From positions 1 to 64,000 of the forward strand of contig WYEM01000047.1 in the NCBI GenBank assembly GCA_009903775.1: DNA of 64,000 bases. The letters run 5' to 3'. Position numbers and translations under genes: made by a program. The notes beneath the pieces are model-generated. The model was not told where the DNA came from and did no database searches. It saw nothing but the letters and a program-made list of their open reading frames with translations. Numbering within the stretch: the first letter of the stretch is position 1; every line of letters starts with the position of its first letter. Source of the stretch: Nitrososphaerota archaeon. Its GTDB lineage: Archaea > Thermoproteota > Nitrososphaeria > Conexivisphaerales > Conexivisphaeraceae. Positions 1 to 9,325 of the stretch are shown here, one piece after another.

Positions 1-170
1 GAGAACTGGGATCTGGGGAGGCCCCCACTAGTGTGGGGAGAGGAGGGGATGCCCCCGTGTCTGGACGTGCTGCGCCCGATCTTCTCGCTCGGGTAGGGGG
101 TGGGCTTAAGGTAACGGAGCCGCGGGATCGGGCGCATCGATTTTAAGTTCGCCGAGGGTCCCGCCCCTCA

Positions 171-731
171 ATGGGGACCCCGCGCCGCGCCCGCAAGCGC
201 ACGCTGATGCGGCTGTACGACGCCGAGGCCGAGAAGTACGAGTTGCGCTACGGCGCGGAGCAGGCCCCCAAGGTCAGGGACGCCCTGGCAATGGTTCCTC
301 CCAAGTACCCAGCGCTGGACGTGGGTTGCGGCACCGGGATCCTGCTCAGGTCGCTCTCGCACCTCGCGGTGGGCCTGGACATCAGCAGGTCCATGCTCAG
401 CCGGGCGCCCGGCGGTCCCCTGCGCGAGCGCGTCCTGGGCGACATGGAGCGCATGCCGTTCAGGGCCGACTCCTTCTGGTCCATTTACTCGATAACGTCC
501 ATCCAGCTCGCGGGGGACCTGAGGCGGGCGGTGCTGGAGATGGCCCGCGTGGCCAAGGGTGGCGGATTCGTCCTGATCAGCGCGCACAGGGCCACCAGCG
601 CCTCGAGGGAGCTCGCGGACGCGGCGCTGGCGGCGGGCCTAATCGTGCTGAAGGATAAGCCGCCGGACGACGCCGACGTGGACCGCGTGGTCGCGTGCAT
701 GAAGCCGCCGGTCGCCGCGATCGATAGATAG
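171..731 (+). CDS. class I SAM-dependent methyltransferase
   Basis: SAM-binding motif YPALDVGCGTGILLRSL..VGLDISRSML; start could be ATG 171 or internal ATG at about 207. Confidence 0.8.
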   Translation: MGTPRRARKRTLMRLYDAEAEKYELRYGAEQAPKVRDALAMVPPKYPALDVGCGTGILLRSLSHLAVGLDISRSMLSRAPGGPLRERVLGDMERMPFRADSFWSIYSITSIQLAGDLRRAVLEMARVAKGGGFVLISAHRATSASRELADAALAAGLIVLKDKPPDDADVDRVVACMKPPVAAIDR

Positions 732-1830
732 CCTCCCTTATGTCGTAGGGGGCGACCCTGAGGCCCCTGGACCTCAACTCGTCCTCGAACTCGCGCTCCT
801 GCGCGTCAAGCTCCCGCGCCTCCATGTGGTCGCGCTCCGCGAGCGCGTACGGCGAGCCGGGCTTCACCAGTAACCTCGACAAGAATATCAGGTCATCCCC
901 TCCCAGGTCCATGGAGTCGATAACGTCGACCGTCTCCCTCACGTGGCGCCTCCAGAGCCCCCTGCCGCCCGCGCCCACGAGGACTATCAGGCCCCTCGAG
1001 ATCCCCGCCTCGCCGAGGGACCTCGCCATCCTGACCGCCAGCCGCGGCTCCGGCGGCTTATTCAGGACCCTCAGGACCTCCCTGGACCCGGACTCGAGGC
1101 CTATGTATACCCTCCTGAGCCCCATCGAGCGAAGCCGCGCGTAGTCCGACGGCGTCAGCCTCGTGGAGAAGTAGTCGGCGAAGGCGAATAACTCGCGCCC
1201 CGGGAAGGTCTCCCGGGCTATCCTGGCGTATTCCAGCACGTAATCGCGTGGGGCGCCCAGCGGGTTCGCGTCGGCCAGGAATATCCTCCCCCTCAGCATG
1301 GCCCCCGCGCCCAGCCACTCCCTGACCTCCCTGGCGTGGGCCTCGAACTCGCGCGGATCCTTGGCCCTGTACCCCCTGTCCCTGTAGAAGTCGCAGAAGC
1401 TGCATTTATTGTAGGAGCAACCCACGGTCGCCTGCAGCACTATGGACAGATACTGATCGGGCGGCAGTATCGATATGGGCATATATAGGGAGGCGAAGCG
1501 CCTCTCGTCCTCCCTGAGCCACCCGATCCCCCGGGAGGCGGCGAGCGCGAGCGCGTCCCTGGTGGCCTCGTCGGCCGCCCCCTCCAGCGCCCTCCTCACC
1601 GCGCCGTAGACGTGCTCTAGTAGCGACTCCCTCTCGCCCCCCGGGACCTCCTCCACGATCCTCCTGCCGCCGTCCCAGGACTTCCTGACCAGGAGCCCGC
1701 TCAGCCCCCTCTCGTAGCTCCTCATGCCGTGCTCGAAGAAGGTCGGCCTCCCCTCTAAGTCCAGCACGTAGACTCCCTCGTTGGGGGCCACTAATCGAAT
1801 GGCTCCCCCGATCACCCTGGCTTCCACCAC
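577..1830 (-). CDS. radical SAM protein
   Basis: CSYNKCSFCDFYRDRGYR cluster motif (CxxxCxxC) and TIM-barrel-like downstream motifs (RRVYIGLESGSREVLRVLNKP); convergent overlap with the upstream methyltransferase. Confidence 0.8.
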   Translation of the reverse strand: MVEARVIGGAIRLVAPNEGVYVLDLEGRPTFFEHGMRSYERGLSGLLVRKSWDGGRRIVEEVPGGERESLLEHVYGAVRRALEGAADEATRDALALAASRGIGWLREDERRFASLYMPISILPPDQYLSIVLQATVGCSYNKCSFCDFYRDRGYRAKDPREFEAHAREVREWLGAGAMLRGRIFLADANPLGAPRDYVLEYARIARETFPGRELFAFADYFSTRLTPSDYARLRSMGLRRVYIGLESGSREVLRVLNKPPEPRLAVRMARSLGEAGISRGLIVLVGAGGRGLWRRHVRETVDVIDSMDLGGDDLIFLSRLLVKPGSPYALAERDHMEARELDAQEREFEDELRSRGLRVAPYDIREAIYRSRRPAASCTRPRGPRRRRPAAYPSARLGPPPAPRPRAPSRRWWPCAR

Positions 1831-1872
1831 GCCGGCTAGATCGGCATCCCGAAATAAAAGCGAGCTCCCGAA

Positions 1873-2241
1873 TCACTGGGCGCCCTGTTGGGATTGGGGC
1901 AGCTGCAGATCCCTCCTGACGCCCTCCGTCACGTTGTTGCTAAGGATGTCGTCCCTCTCGTAGATGTCGACCTGGGCATCGGTTATTGAGAAGCGCCCCC
2001 CCTCCACCGTGTACCTCAGCGCGACGTTGACGACGGCCTCCTTCGGTATCAGGTACTTCTCCACTATGTACGAGTAGAGCGCCCTGTTCAGCTTGGTGAG
2101 CTCCTCGTTGACCTGGTCCGCCGTCAGGGTCCCCCCCTTGATGAGCGGCCTGAGGGCGGCGTTCACCACGCGCCTCAGCTTGAGGGCGTAGCCGCTGCTG
2201 CGCACGGGTCCCGTCCTGAGAACTCCCTCTGTGCGCGACAT
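1873..2241 (-). CDS. conserved archaeal hypothetical protein (DUF2258-like)
   Basis: Start placed at MSRTEGVLRTGPVRSSGYALKLRRVV; TATA-like tatataaat upstream; family assignment from memory of sequence style only. Confidence 0.45.
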   Translation of the reverse strand: MSRTEGVLRTGPVRSSGYALKLRRVVNAALRPLIKGGTLTADQVNEELTKLNRALYSYIVEKYLIPKEAVVNVALRYTVEGGRFSITDAQVDIYERDDILSNNVTEGVRRDLQLPQSQQGAQ

Positions 2242-2332
2242 CTGCGGTAGAATTCTTCCACTCGGTATATAAATATTGTTCCAGAGAAGATCTGCTCCGC
2301 GGGCTCGCCCATGAACTTCGCGCGTCCGCACC

Positions 2333-3142
2333 TCATATGAGGGCGGTCCTCAGGGAGCTGCAGCAGCCGCAGGCGGACTCGTCAGGCCTCTCCGGCAGCC
2401 CACGCACGACCTCCGAGAGCACGCGCTTGGCCTTCTCCGTGTTCTCCGCCATGGTCCTGGTGACCTCCTCGGCGGTCACGGGCCTCTCCGACCACACGTC
2501 GTAATCCGTCACGAGCGCGAGCACCGCGTAGCAGATCTGGGCCTCGCATGCCAAGTTGACCTCGGGGACAAGGGTCATCCCCACCACGTGCGCGCCCCAG
2601 GACCTCCAGAGCCTGCTCTCCGCCCTCGTGGAGAAGCGGGGGCCCTCTATGCACACGTAGGTGCCTGACCCATGGACCCTGTAGCCCAGCCCCGCTGCCG
2701 AGGACACGAGCTCCCTCCTGAGGTGCTCGCAGAATGGATCCGCCATGCTGACGTGGGCCACGGTCGGTCCATCGAAGAACGTGTAGTCCCTCCCCTTGGT
2801 CATGTCTATGAACTGGTCAGGCACCACGAGATCCCCGGGGCGGTACTCCTCCGTGAGGCTCCCGACGGCGGACACGGATATTATCCAGGACACGCCGAGG
2901 CTCTTAAGCGCCCATATGTTGGCCCTGTAGTTCACCCTGTGAGGAGGTATCCTGTGGCCCCTGCCGTGGCGCGGCAGGAAAGCGATCACCCTGCCGCCGA
3001 GCCTCCCCAGCACGATGTTATCGCTCGGCTCCCCGTAGGGCGTGTAGGCCTTGAGCTCCCTCACGTCCTCAAGGCCCTCGAGCGAGTAGAGCCCGGACCC
3101 GCCTATCACGCCGATGTGGGCGCGCTCCGCCGGCGTCAGCAC
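2333..3142 (-). CDS. mtnP: S-methyl-5'-thioadenosine phosphorylase family (MTAP-like)
   Basis: [12 protein letters not shown]...[30 protein letters not shown]...SVSAVGSL; C-terminal CGCC (CxC) as in thermophilic archaeal MTAPII. Confidence 0.9.
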   Translation of the reverse strand: MLTPAERAHIGVIGGSGLYSLEGLEDVRELKAYTPYGEPSDNIVLGRLGGRVIAFLPRHGRGHRIPPHRVNYRANIWALKSLGVSWIISVSAVGSLTEEYRPGDLVVPDQFIDMTKGRDYTFFDGPTVAHVSMADPFCEHLRRELVSSAAGLGYRVHGSGTYVCIEGPRFSTRAESRLWRSWGAHVVGMTLVPEVNLACEAQICYAVLALVTDYDVWSERPVTAEEVTRTMAENTEKAKRVLSEVVRGLPERPDESACGCCSSLRTALI

Positions 3143-3172
3143 GACGCCGGGCCGATTCCCGCCCTTTTTTCG

Positions 3173-4270
3173 TTATCGCCGGCCGCGGCTTCGGTACTCC
3201 CTGATCACGCGGTACCAGTTGTCCCTCTCGGCGGGCCTCATCCCCATCGACCTGATGATATCCACCACGCGCTGCCGGTCCATCGCATTGGCACGCGATC
3301 CGGTGGCCGGTATGACCCTCTCCTCCAGCAGCGTCCCCCCGAAGTCGTTCGCGCCGAAGCGGATCGCGAGCCGCGCAGCGTCCAGGCCGTTGGTGAGCCA
3401 GCTGGACTGTATGTTGGGCAGGACGTCCCTGAAGACCAGGCGCGAGACCGCGACGACGCGCAGCAGCGTTGCGGCGGTGGCCGGATACGGATATTCGCGC
3501 GTCAGGTCGCTGTTGCCGGGCTCGAAGTTCCAGGCCGTGAACGAGAGGAATCCGCGCGTCCTCCTCTGCAGCTCAAGTATCCTGAGGATGTGCTCGGCGC
3601 GATCCCGGACGCTCTCGGCGTGTCCGTACATCATGGTGGCGTTGCTCATGATCCCCATCGAGTGCGCCTCCTCCATAATCCTCAGCCAGGCGTCCGTCCC
3701 GAGCTTCCTGGGCGCTATCTCGCGCCTCACGCGATCCACGAGTATCTCGCCGCCGCCCCCGGCCATCGTGTCCATGCCAGCCCTCCTGAGCCTGTCCAGG
3801 ACCTCGCGGTAGCTCATCCTCCCCCTCCTGGCTATGTAGTCGACCTCCACCGGGCTCAGCCCGTGTATGGCCGCCCCCGGCACGGCGCTCTTCAGCGCGG
3901 CGAAGAGCTCCTCGTAGTACTCCACGTCGAGCTCCGGGTTCACGCCCCCCTGGACCAGTATCTGCCTCAGGCCGTGCGCGGCGTCGAGCTCCCTGGCGAG
4001 CCTCGCGGCCTCCTCCGGGCTCCTGACGTAGCCCTCGGGGTGACCCGGCGGCCTGTAGAAGGCGCAGAACCTGCACGCGACGGAGCACACGTTGGTGTAG
4101 TTCAATACCATGTTGGAGATGAACGTCACGCGGTCCCCGAAGAGCGACCGCGTCAACCTGGACGCTGCCCTGCCGAGCTCCCACAGGTCCCAGCGCATGA
4201 GCTCCTCGACGTCCCCGATCCCCAGGGGGTCGCCGCTCAGCGCCCTCTCGAGGGCATTGCCGCGGGGCAC
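3173..4270 (-). CDS. mqnC: cyclic dehypoxanthine futalosine synthase (MqnC-like radical SAM)
   Basis: NYTNVCSVACRFCAFYRPPGHPEGY, QGGVNPEL, GGGGEILVDRVRREIAPRK, FTAWNFEPGNSDL. Confidence 0.85.
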   Translation of the reverse strand: MPRGNALERALSGDPLGIGDVEELMRWDLWELGRAASRLTRSLFGDRVTFISNMVLNYTNVCSVACRFCAFYRPPGHPEGYVRSPEEAARLARELDAAHGLRQILVQGGVNPELDVEYYEELFAALKSAVPGAAIHGLSPVEVDYIARRGRMSYREVLDRLRRAGMDTMAGGGGEILVDRVRREIAPRKLGTDAWLRIMEEAHSMGIMSNATMMYGHAESVRDRAEHILRILELQRRTRGFLSFTAWNFEPGNSDLTREYPYPATAATLLRVVAVSRLVFRDVLPNIQSSWLTNGLDAARLAIRFGANDFGGTLLEERVIPATGSRANAMDRQRVVDIIRSMGMRPAERDNWYRVIREYRSRGRR

Positions 4271-4301
4271 GCCGGGGAGGGCGCGGCTCGCTATTTATAG
4301 G

Positions 4302-5447
4302 ATGGTCCGGCCCGCGCGATACGTTTCTATAGCTCCGGGGGCGCTCGGGACCGTGCAGCAGCGCGGATACGGCTACGAGTACCTGCTGGAGGCGGCCAGG
4401 TCTGGGCTGAGCGCTCGGGAGGCGGCCAGCATAATGGAGGAATTCGATCCCATGGACCTCGCGCAGGCCGCGGACAGGCTCACCCTCGAGGTCGCGGGCG
4501 ACACAGTGACCTTCGTGAACAACCTGGTGGTGAACTACACGAACGTGTGCGTCGCCGGCTGCAAGATATGCGCCTTCTACAGGCCGCCGGGTCACCCCGA
4601 GGGCTACGTCAGGAGCCCGGAGGAGGTCGCGAGGCTGGTGGCGCGCTCCGTCGCCGAGTACGGGATCACTGAGCTCCACATAAACGGCGGATTCCACCCG
4701 GACCTGGGACCGGAGTACTTCGATGAGCTCTTCGGGGCGGTCAAGGCGGCCTCCCCCGGGGTGGCGATAAAGGGCCTGACGGCGGCCGAGGTGGAATTCT
4801 ACTCCAGGGTCTGGAGGATGAGCTACCGCGAGGTCCTGGACAGGCTCAGGAGGGCTGGCATGGATGCCCTGTCCGGGGGCGGCGCCGAGATACTGGACGA
4901 TGGCGTCCGCAGGGTGATAGCGCCCTACAAGTTCGATGCCGAGAAGTGGCTGAGGGTGCAGGAGGAGGCGCACGAGGTCGGCATCCCCACCAACGCCACG
5001 ATGCTCTACGGCCACATAGAGGAGCCCCGCCACATAGTGGAGCACATATCCAAGGTGAGGGACCTCCAGAGGAAGCTGCGCGGGGTGCTGACGTTCATCC
5101 CCGTGAAGTTCGTGCCCTGGAACACCGAGCTGATGAGGGATGGGTTGGTCAGGGGGCCGGCCCCGCCGGAGCTCGACATAAAGGTGGCGGCGATCTCCAG
5201 GCTCATGCTAGCCGGGGAGGTGCCGAGGATAAGCGCCTACTGGGTCTCCGTCGGGCGCAGGATGGCCTCGGTCCTTCTGCTGTCGGGCGCCAACGACCTG
5301 GTGGGCACGATGATAAACGAGAGCGTGCTCAGGTCCGCGGGCTCCGGCGAGTCCGCGAGCCTGGAGGAGCTGGCGCACATCGCCAGGGAGGTCGGCAGGA
5401 GGCCCGTTCAGCGCGACACGTTCCAGCGCGCGCTGAGGGAGCTGTGA
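4302..5447 (+). CDS. mqnE: aminodeoxyfutalosine synthase (MqnE-like radical SAM)
   Basis: NYTNVCVAGCKICAFYRPPGHPEGY, SGGGAEILDDGVRRVIAPYK, NATMLYGHIEEP, FIPVKFVPWNTEL. Confidence 0.85.
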   Translation: MVRPARYVSIAPGALGTVQQRGYGYEYLLEAARSGLSAREAASIMEEFDPMDLAQAADRLTLEVAGDTVTFVNNLVVNYTNVCVAGCKICAFYRPPGHPEGYVRSPEEVARLVARSVAEYGITELHINGGFHPDLGPEYFDELFGAVKAASPGVAIKGLTAAEVEFYSRVWRMSYREVLDRLRRAGMDALSGGGAEILDDGVRRVIAPYKFDAEKWLRVQEEAHEVGIPTNATMLYGHIEEPRHIVEHISKVRDLQRKLRGVLTFIPVKFVPWNTELMRDGLVRGPAPPELDIKVAAISRLMLAGEVPRISAYWVSVGRRMASVLLLSGANDLVGTMINESVLRSAGSGESASLEELAHIAREVGRRPVQRDTFQRALREL

Positions 5448-5453
5448 GTTCCC

Positions 5454-6233
5454 ATGCGCGTCGCCAGGCTGAAGTACTCGCACAGCGATCCCCTATTCCG
5501 CTACAGCGGCATCGACGCCATCAGCGCGAGCAATCGGGAATCGATAGACCTGCTCCTGGGGGGGCGCGTGGACGTAGCGTTCATCCCGCTGACCTACGCA
5601 TCCCTCAACTGCGGCGCGCTGGAGATCCTGCCGGAGTTCGCGATATTCAGCGAGGGCCCGGTCATATCTGCCAGGCTGTTCGCGGGCGCCGGCGAGGGAT
5701 ACGCCGCGGTATCGGACACGAGCGTGAACGCGATGGCCCTCAGGAAGCTGATGGGCCTGGAATTCGAGATAGTCGACGATCCGATCGCCGCCCTGAGGAC
5801 GCATAGGGGCGTCCTGGTGATAGGGGATGATGCCCTCAGGCTCGTGGATTCGGGGGCGCCTCACCTGGTGGACGTGGGCGAGCTCTGGCAGCGCCGCGTG
5901 GGGCTGCCCCTGGTGTATGCCGTCATGGCCGCGCGCAGGGGGGTCGACGCGCGCGGCGCGCGCGAGATCGTGCGCGCCATAGGCGCATCGCTGGAGCGCT
6001 TCCGCGCGGATCCCCGGGAGCTGATAGCCGAGGTGTCGCGCAGGATAGGCGTCTCGGGGCGCCTCCTGCAGGATTACTATGGGTCGATTCGCTACAGGGT
6101 CAGCGAGTCGGTCCTGAGGGGCATCGAGGAGGAGCTGCGCGTGTTCGGGCTGCCCCGGTGTCCCCTCACACGGCCGCGAGCGCCCGGCGCTCGCGGCGCC
6201 GAGTCCTCGCCTGCCGGGAACGGATACGCTTAA
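5454..6233 (+). CDS. mqnA: chorismate dehydratase (MqnA-like)
   Basis: MRVARLKYSHSDPLFRY..GIDAISASNRESIDLLLGGRVDVAFIPLTYASLNCGALEILPEFAIFSEGPV; position in mqn cluster. Confidence 0.85.
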   Translation: MRVARLKYSHSDPLFRYSGIDAISASNRESIDLLLGGRVDVAFIPLTYASLNCGALEILPEFAIFSEGPVISARLFAGAGEGYAAVSDTSVNAMALRKLMGLEFEIVDDPIAALRTHRGVLVIGDDALRLVDSGAPHLVDVGELWQRRVGLPLVYAVMAARRGVDARGAREIVRAIGASLERFRADPRELIAEVSRRIGVSGRLLQDYYGSIRYRVSESVLRGIEEELRVFGLPRCPLTRPRAPGARGAESSPAGNGYA

Positions 6234-6257
6234 GGGGACGGCCTCGGTGGTCGCAGC

Positions 6258-7064
6258 GTGGAGCTCCTGATAGGCCACAGCCCGGATCCCGACGACGCGT
6301 TCATGTTCTACGCCCTGAAGCGCGGCCTCGTGAGGGCGCCCTTCGGCGTCCGCGAGTTCCTGGCGGACATAGAGACCCTGAACAGGCTGGCGCTGCACGC
6401 CAGGCTTGACGTGACCGCCTTGAGCGCGCACGTGCTGCCCTATGTAGGCGATAAATATTACGTGCTCAGGGTCGGGGCATCGATCAGCAGGGGCTACGGG
6501 CCGGTCCTGGTCGCCTCAGGGCACGCGGGCGACGTCGGCCTGGTGGCAATCCCGGGGAGGTACACCACCGCTTCCCTCCTCCTCCAGCTGGCGTTGCCCG
6601 GCGTCAGGACCGTGGAGGTCCCCTTCGACAGGATCATGGACGCCGTCTCCTCCGGCGCCGTCGACGCCGGCCTGCTCATACACGAGGGGCAGATAACGTA
6701 CTCCAGGCGCGGCCTGAGGAAGGTGATGGACCTGGGCGAGTGGTGGGAGGCCACCACCGGACTTCCACTGCCCCTGGGCCTGGACGCCGTGAAATCGTCG
6801 CTGGGGCCTGAGGTGGCGGCGGCGGTGAAGGCAGCTCTCCTGGATTCCCTGGAGTACGCGCGGAAGCATCCTGAGGAGGCGCTGGGCCACGCCGCCGAGT
6901 TCTCCCGCGGCTTGGCGATGGACGACGTGTCCAGGTTCGTCGGGATGTACGTCAACGACTACACGATCGACATGGGAGCGGAGGGCGAGAGGGCCGTCCG
7001 CGAGCTGCTCCGGATGGCCGCCGAGGCGGGGCTGGTCCCCGAGGCGCGCGTCACTTTCGTGTAG
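6258..7064 (+). CDS. mqnD: 1,4-dihydroxy-6-naphthoate synthase (MqnD-like)
   Basis: GHSPDPDDAFMFYALKRGLV; DVTALSAHVLPYVGDKYYVLRVGASISRGYGPVLVA; GTG start. Confidence 0.88.
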   Translation: MELLIGHSPDPDDAFMFYALKRGLVRAPFGVREFLADIETLNRLALHARLDVTALSAHVLPYVGDKYYVLRVGASISRGYGPVLVASGHAGDVGLVAIPGRYTTASLLLQLALPGVRTVEVPFDRIMDAVSSGAVDAGLLIHEGQITYSRRGLRKVMDLGEWWEATTGLPLPLGLDAVKSSLGPEVAAAVKAALLDSLEYARKHPEEALGHAAEFSRGLAMDDVSRFVGMYVNDYTIDMGAEGERAVRELLRMAAEAGLVPEARVTFV

Positions 7065-7826
7065 GCGGCCTCCTCGATCGGATCTCCTCAACGCTGACAC
7101 GGCGAAGAGAGCCGCGGCCTCCGCGGCCAGGAGCGATGCCGACAGCGCCCTGAGCCAGGGTTCCAGGCTCAGGAGCCCCATGGACTCCTGCAGGAGGGCC
7201 GCGGCCCCGGAGGTGGGGCTGATCAGCGAGACGCACTGGAGCCACGCGGGGAGCGCCGTGATGGGGTAGTACACGGGCGGCAGCACGGAGATCGCGAACA
7301 CGAGTATCGAAGTCGTGGACCAGACCTCCTTGAGATCCCTGAAGGCGAGCGAGAGCGAGAAGCCCATTCCGGCGCTCGCCGCCCAGAGGAGCGCGATGGA
7401 CGAGGCCGCCTCCAGCGCGTCGTACACGTGGATCCCCAGCGCGCCCATCAGGATCAGGAAAGCCGCGATGCCGGGAACGCTGAAGAGGAGCCCGGACAGG
7501 GCCAGGCCCAGCATGTAGGCCCACTGGGACACCGGGCCCGCGACCATCAGGTCCTGGAACTTGAAGTGGAGGCGGTAGGTCGCCGCGTCCGAGAGCACCC
7601 CCAGGCCGTTGCTCACTATTATCATCGTGAGGCCGCCCACTATGCCGAATGACAAGGCCCTTCCGTAGGACACGAGCCTGAGTATCAGCAGTATGCTCAA
7701 CGGCGGCGTCACGTACGACGCTATCCACAGCGGCGCCCTCACGGCCGCGACCACCCCGTTGAGCCACGCGATCGCCGCGATCGCCCTCAGCTGGGTCACC
7801 AGCCAGTTGCGCTCCGCCCAGCTCAA
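7051..7826 (-). CDS. ABC-2 type transporter permease (C-terminus uncertain)
   Basis: Multiple hydrophobic helices. The uninterrupted ORF runs to 6516 antisense to mqnD; a 1-nt shift near 7095 would end it at 7051 (..VSVEEIRSRRPPTRK). Confidence 0.7.
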
Positions 7827-8755
7827 TTCCTCCCGCCCTCCTCCGCCTCGTCGAGCCCGCCCGTGAGCGCCAGGAACGCGTCCTCCAGCCCGACCTCCCT
7901 CACCCTCAGCCCTCCCCCTCCCAAGGCGACCGCGCGCGCTGCCGCCTCCTCAACCGACCTCCTGTCCGCGTAGAGTATAACCTTGGACCCGTATCTGAAC
8001 ACCCTCCCATACGCTGACATCTCCTCGATCACCCCGGGCGCGTCCGCGAGCTCGACCTTGTGCGTGGCACCGACCCTGGACACTATCTCCCGCACGCTCC
8101 CGGTCGCGATCACCCTGCCCCTGTCCATTATCACCACCTCATCGCTCAGGGCCTCCGCCTCCTCCATGTAGTGCGTCGTGAGCAGGATGGTCCTGCCCTC
8201 CCTCTTGGCTCCCTCGAGGATCCTCCATATCGACCTCCTGCCCTGTGGGTCCAGCCCCACGGTCGGCTCGTCCAGGAACATCAGCTCCGCGCCGCTCGCC
8301 AGGACCATAGCTAGCATGACCTTCCTCTTCATCCCGCCGCTGAGCTCCGACACGCTCTTCCTGCGGTGCTCCCAGAGCCCCACCTCCTCCAGCACCCTTT
8401 CGGCCTCCCTCCTGGCATCGCGGGCGCTCCAGCCCCTAGCTATCAGGTATGCCTCTATGAGCTCGCCGGGCCTCGGGAACGTGGGCGGAGTGCTCTCCTG
8501 CGGCATCATCGCTATCCTCCTCCTTATGGACCTGGCCTCCCTAGTGACGTCCATGCCGAGCACCCTGAGCTCCCCGGACGTGGGCGCTGCGAGCGTCGCG
8601 GCTATCCTTATGAAGGTGGTCTTCCCGGCGCCGTTCCTGCCCAGGAGCGTCACGACGCCCCTCCCGCTTATGCTTAGGTCTATCCCCGCCAGGGCCACGG
8701 TGCCGTCGGGGTATACCTTGGTCAGGCCCCTCGCCCATATCACGTCGCCGTCCAT
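7823..8755 (-). CDS. ABC transporter ATP-binding protein
   Basis: Walker A GRNGAGKTT, signature LSGGMKRKV, Walker B ELMFLDEPTVGLD; overlaps permease by 4 bp. Confidence 0.95.
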   Translation of the reverse strand: MDGDVIWARGLTKVYPDGTVALAGIDLSISGRGVVTLLGRNGAGKTTFIRIAATLAAPTSGELRVLGMDVTREARSIRRRIAMMPQESTPPTFPRPGELIEAYLIARGWSARDARREAERVLEEVGLWEHRRKSVSELSGGMKRKVMLAMVLASGAELMFLDEPTVGLDPQGRRSIWRILEGAKREGRTILLTTHYMEEAEALSDEVVIMDRGRVIATGSVREIVSRVGATHKVELADAPGVIEEMSAYGRVFRYGSKVILYADRRSVEEAAARAVALGGGGLRVREVGLEDAFLALTGGLDEAEEGGRN

Positions 8756-9011
8756 GGCCCCGAGGATCCGTCGGCGCGAGATTAAGGTATCCCGGGCGCT
8801 GCGCGAGGAGCTGTCGCCATCCCCGAGCCGGGCCCGGACCGGGCGGCCCGGCCGATCGCTAGCTACTACTCCGTGGATCACCGCTGAGGGGGCGTCGGCT
8901 GGCGCGCCGAGACGTGCAATAGTGTAATCTTCGTCGGGCTGTAGCGTGGTTTGTGTTCAGTTGTTAAGTTTACGGGCCCTGTTTTTCATTCTTATTAGAT
9001 CTAGTGCCTCC

Positions 9012-9260
9012 GGGGCTGATGGGCGAGGTCGCCAGGGCGGCCATCGTCGAGTCCGCGCCGTTGCCAAGAGGGCCTTCAGGGCCCTCATACCACCCGTGGA
9101 GGGCGGACTCGGGGCACCGACCTACTCCTGAGGGTCCCCGCGCCGCCTGAGGCTGTTCCAGTGGATGGGGGCCCTTGCCGTTGGGCCCGACGGCCGCCCA
9201 TGGGCCCACTCCGATAGCCCGTGAGGAGTGGGCGAGGTGGAGGTCCCCGGGTGCCCAGGA
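9012..9260 (+). ncRNA. candidate structured non-coding RNA (family unknown)
   Basis: About 440-bp intergenic gap with nested complementary stems: 9018-9022/9041-9045, 9048-9056/9103-9111 enclosing 9068-9074/9080-9086, and 9112-9117/9251-9256 with 9119-9123/9241-9245 enclosing 9204-9212/9225-9233; TATA-like ttattag about 20 bp upstream. Confidence 0.35.
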
Positions 9261-9325
9261 ATGATCGCATAGGAACAAACGGTATCCGACTAAAGCTTTT
9301 ATCCACGCCGGGCCCTCGGGCAGCG

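Noticed and set aside
2672-4300. 542-aa plus-strand ORF opposite mtnP and mqnC
   Set aside because: Composition (Pro/His/Arg-rich, no motifs) is typical of antisense translation; minus-strand genes are strongly conserved
8946-9325. Interpretation of the structured intergenic region as RNase P RNA or SRP RNA
   Set aside because: The universal strings I would expect (GAGGAAAGTCC; GGAAGGAAGCAG-like) were not seen on either strand; left as unknown pending cmscan
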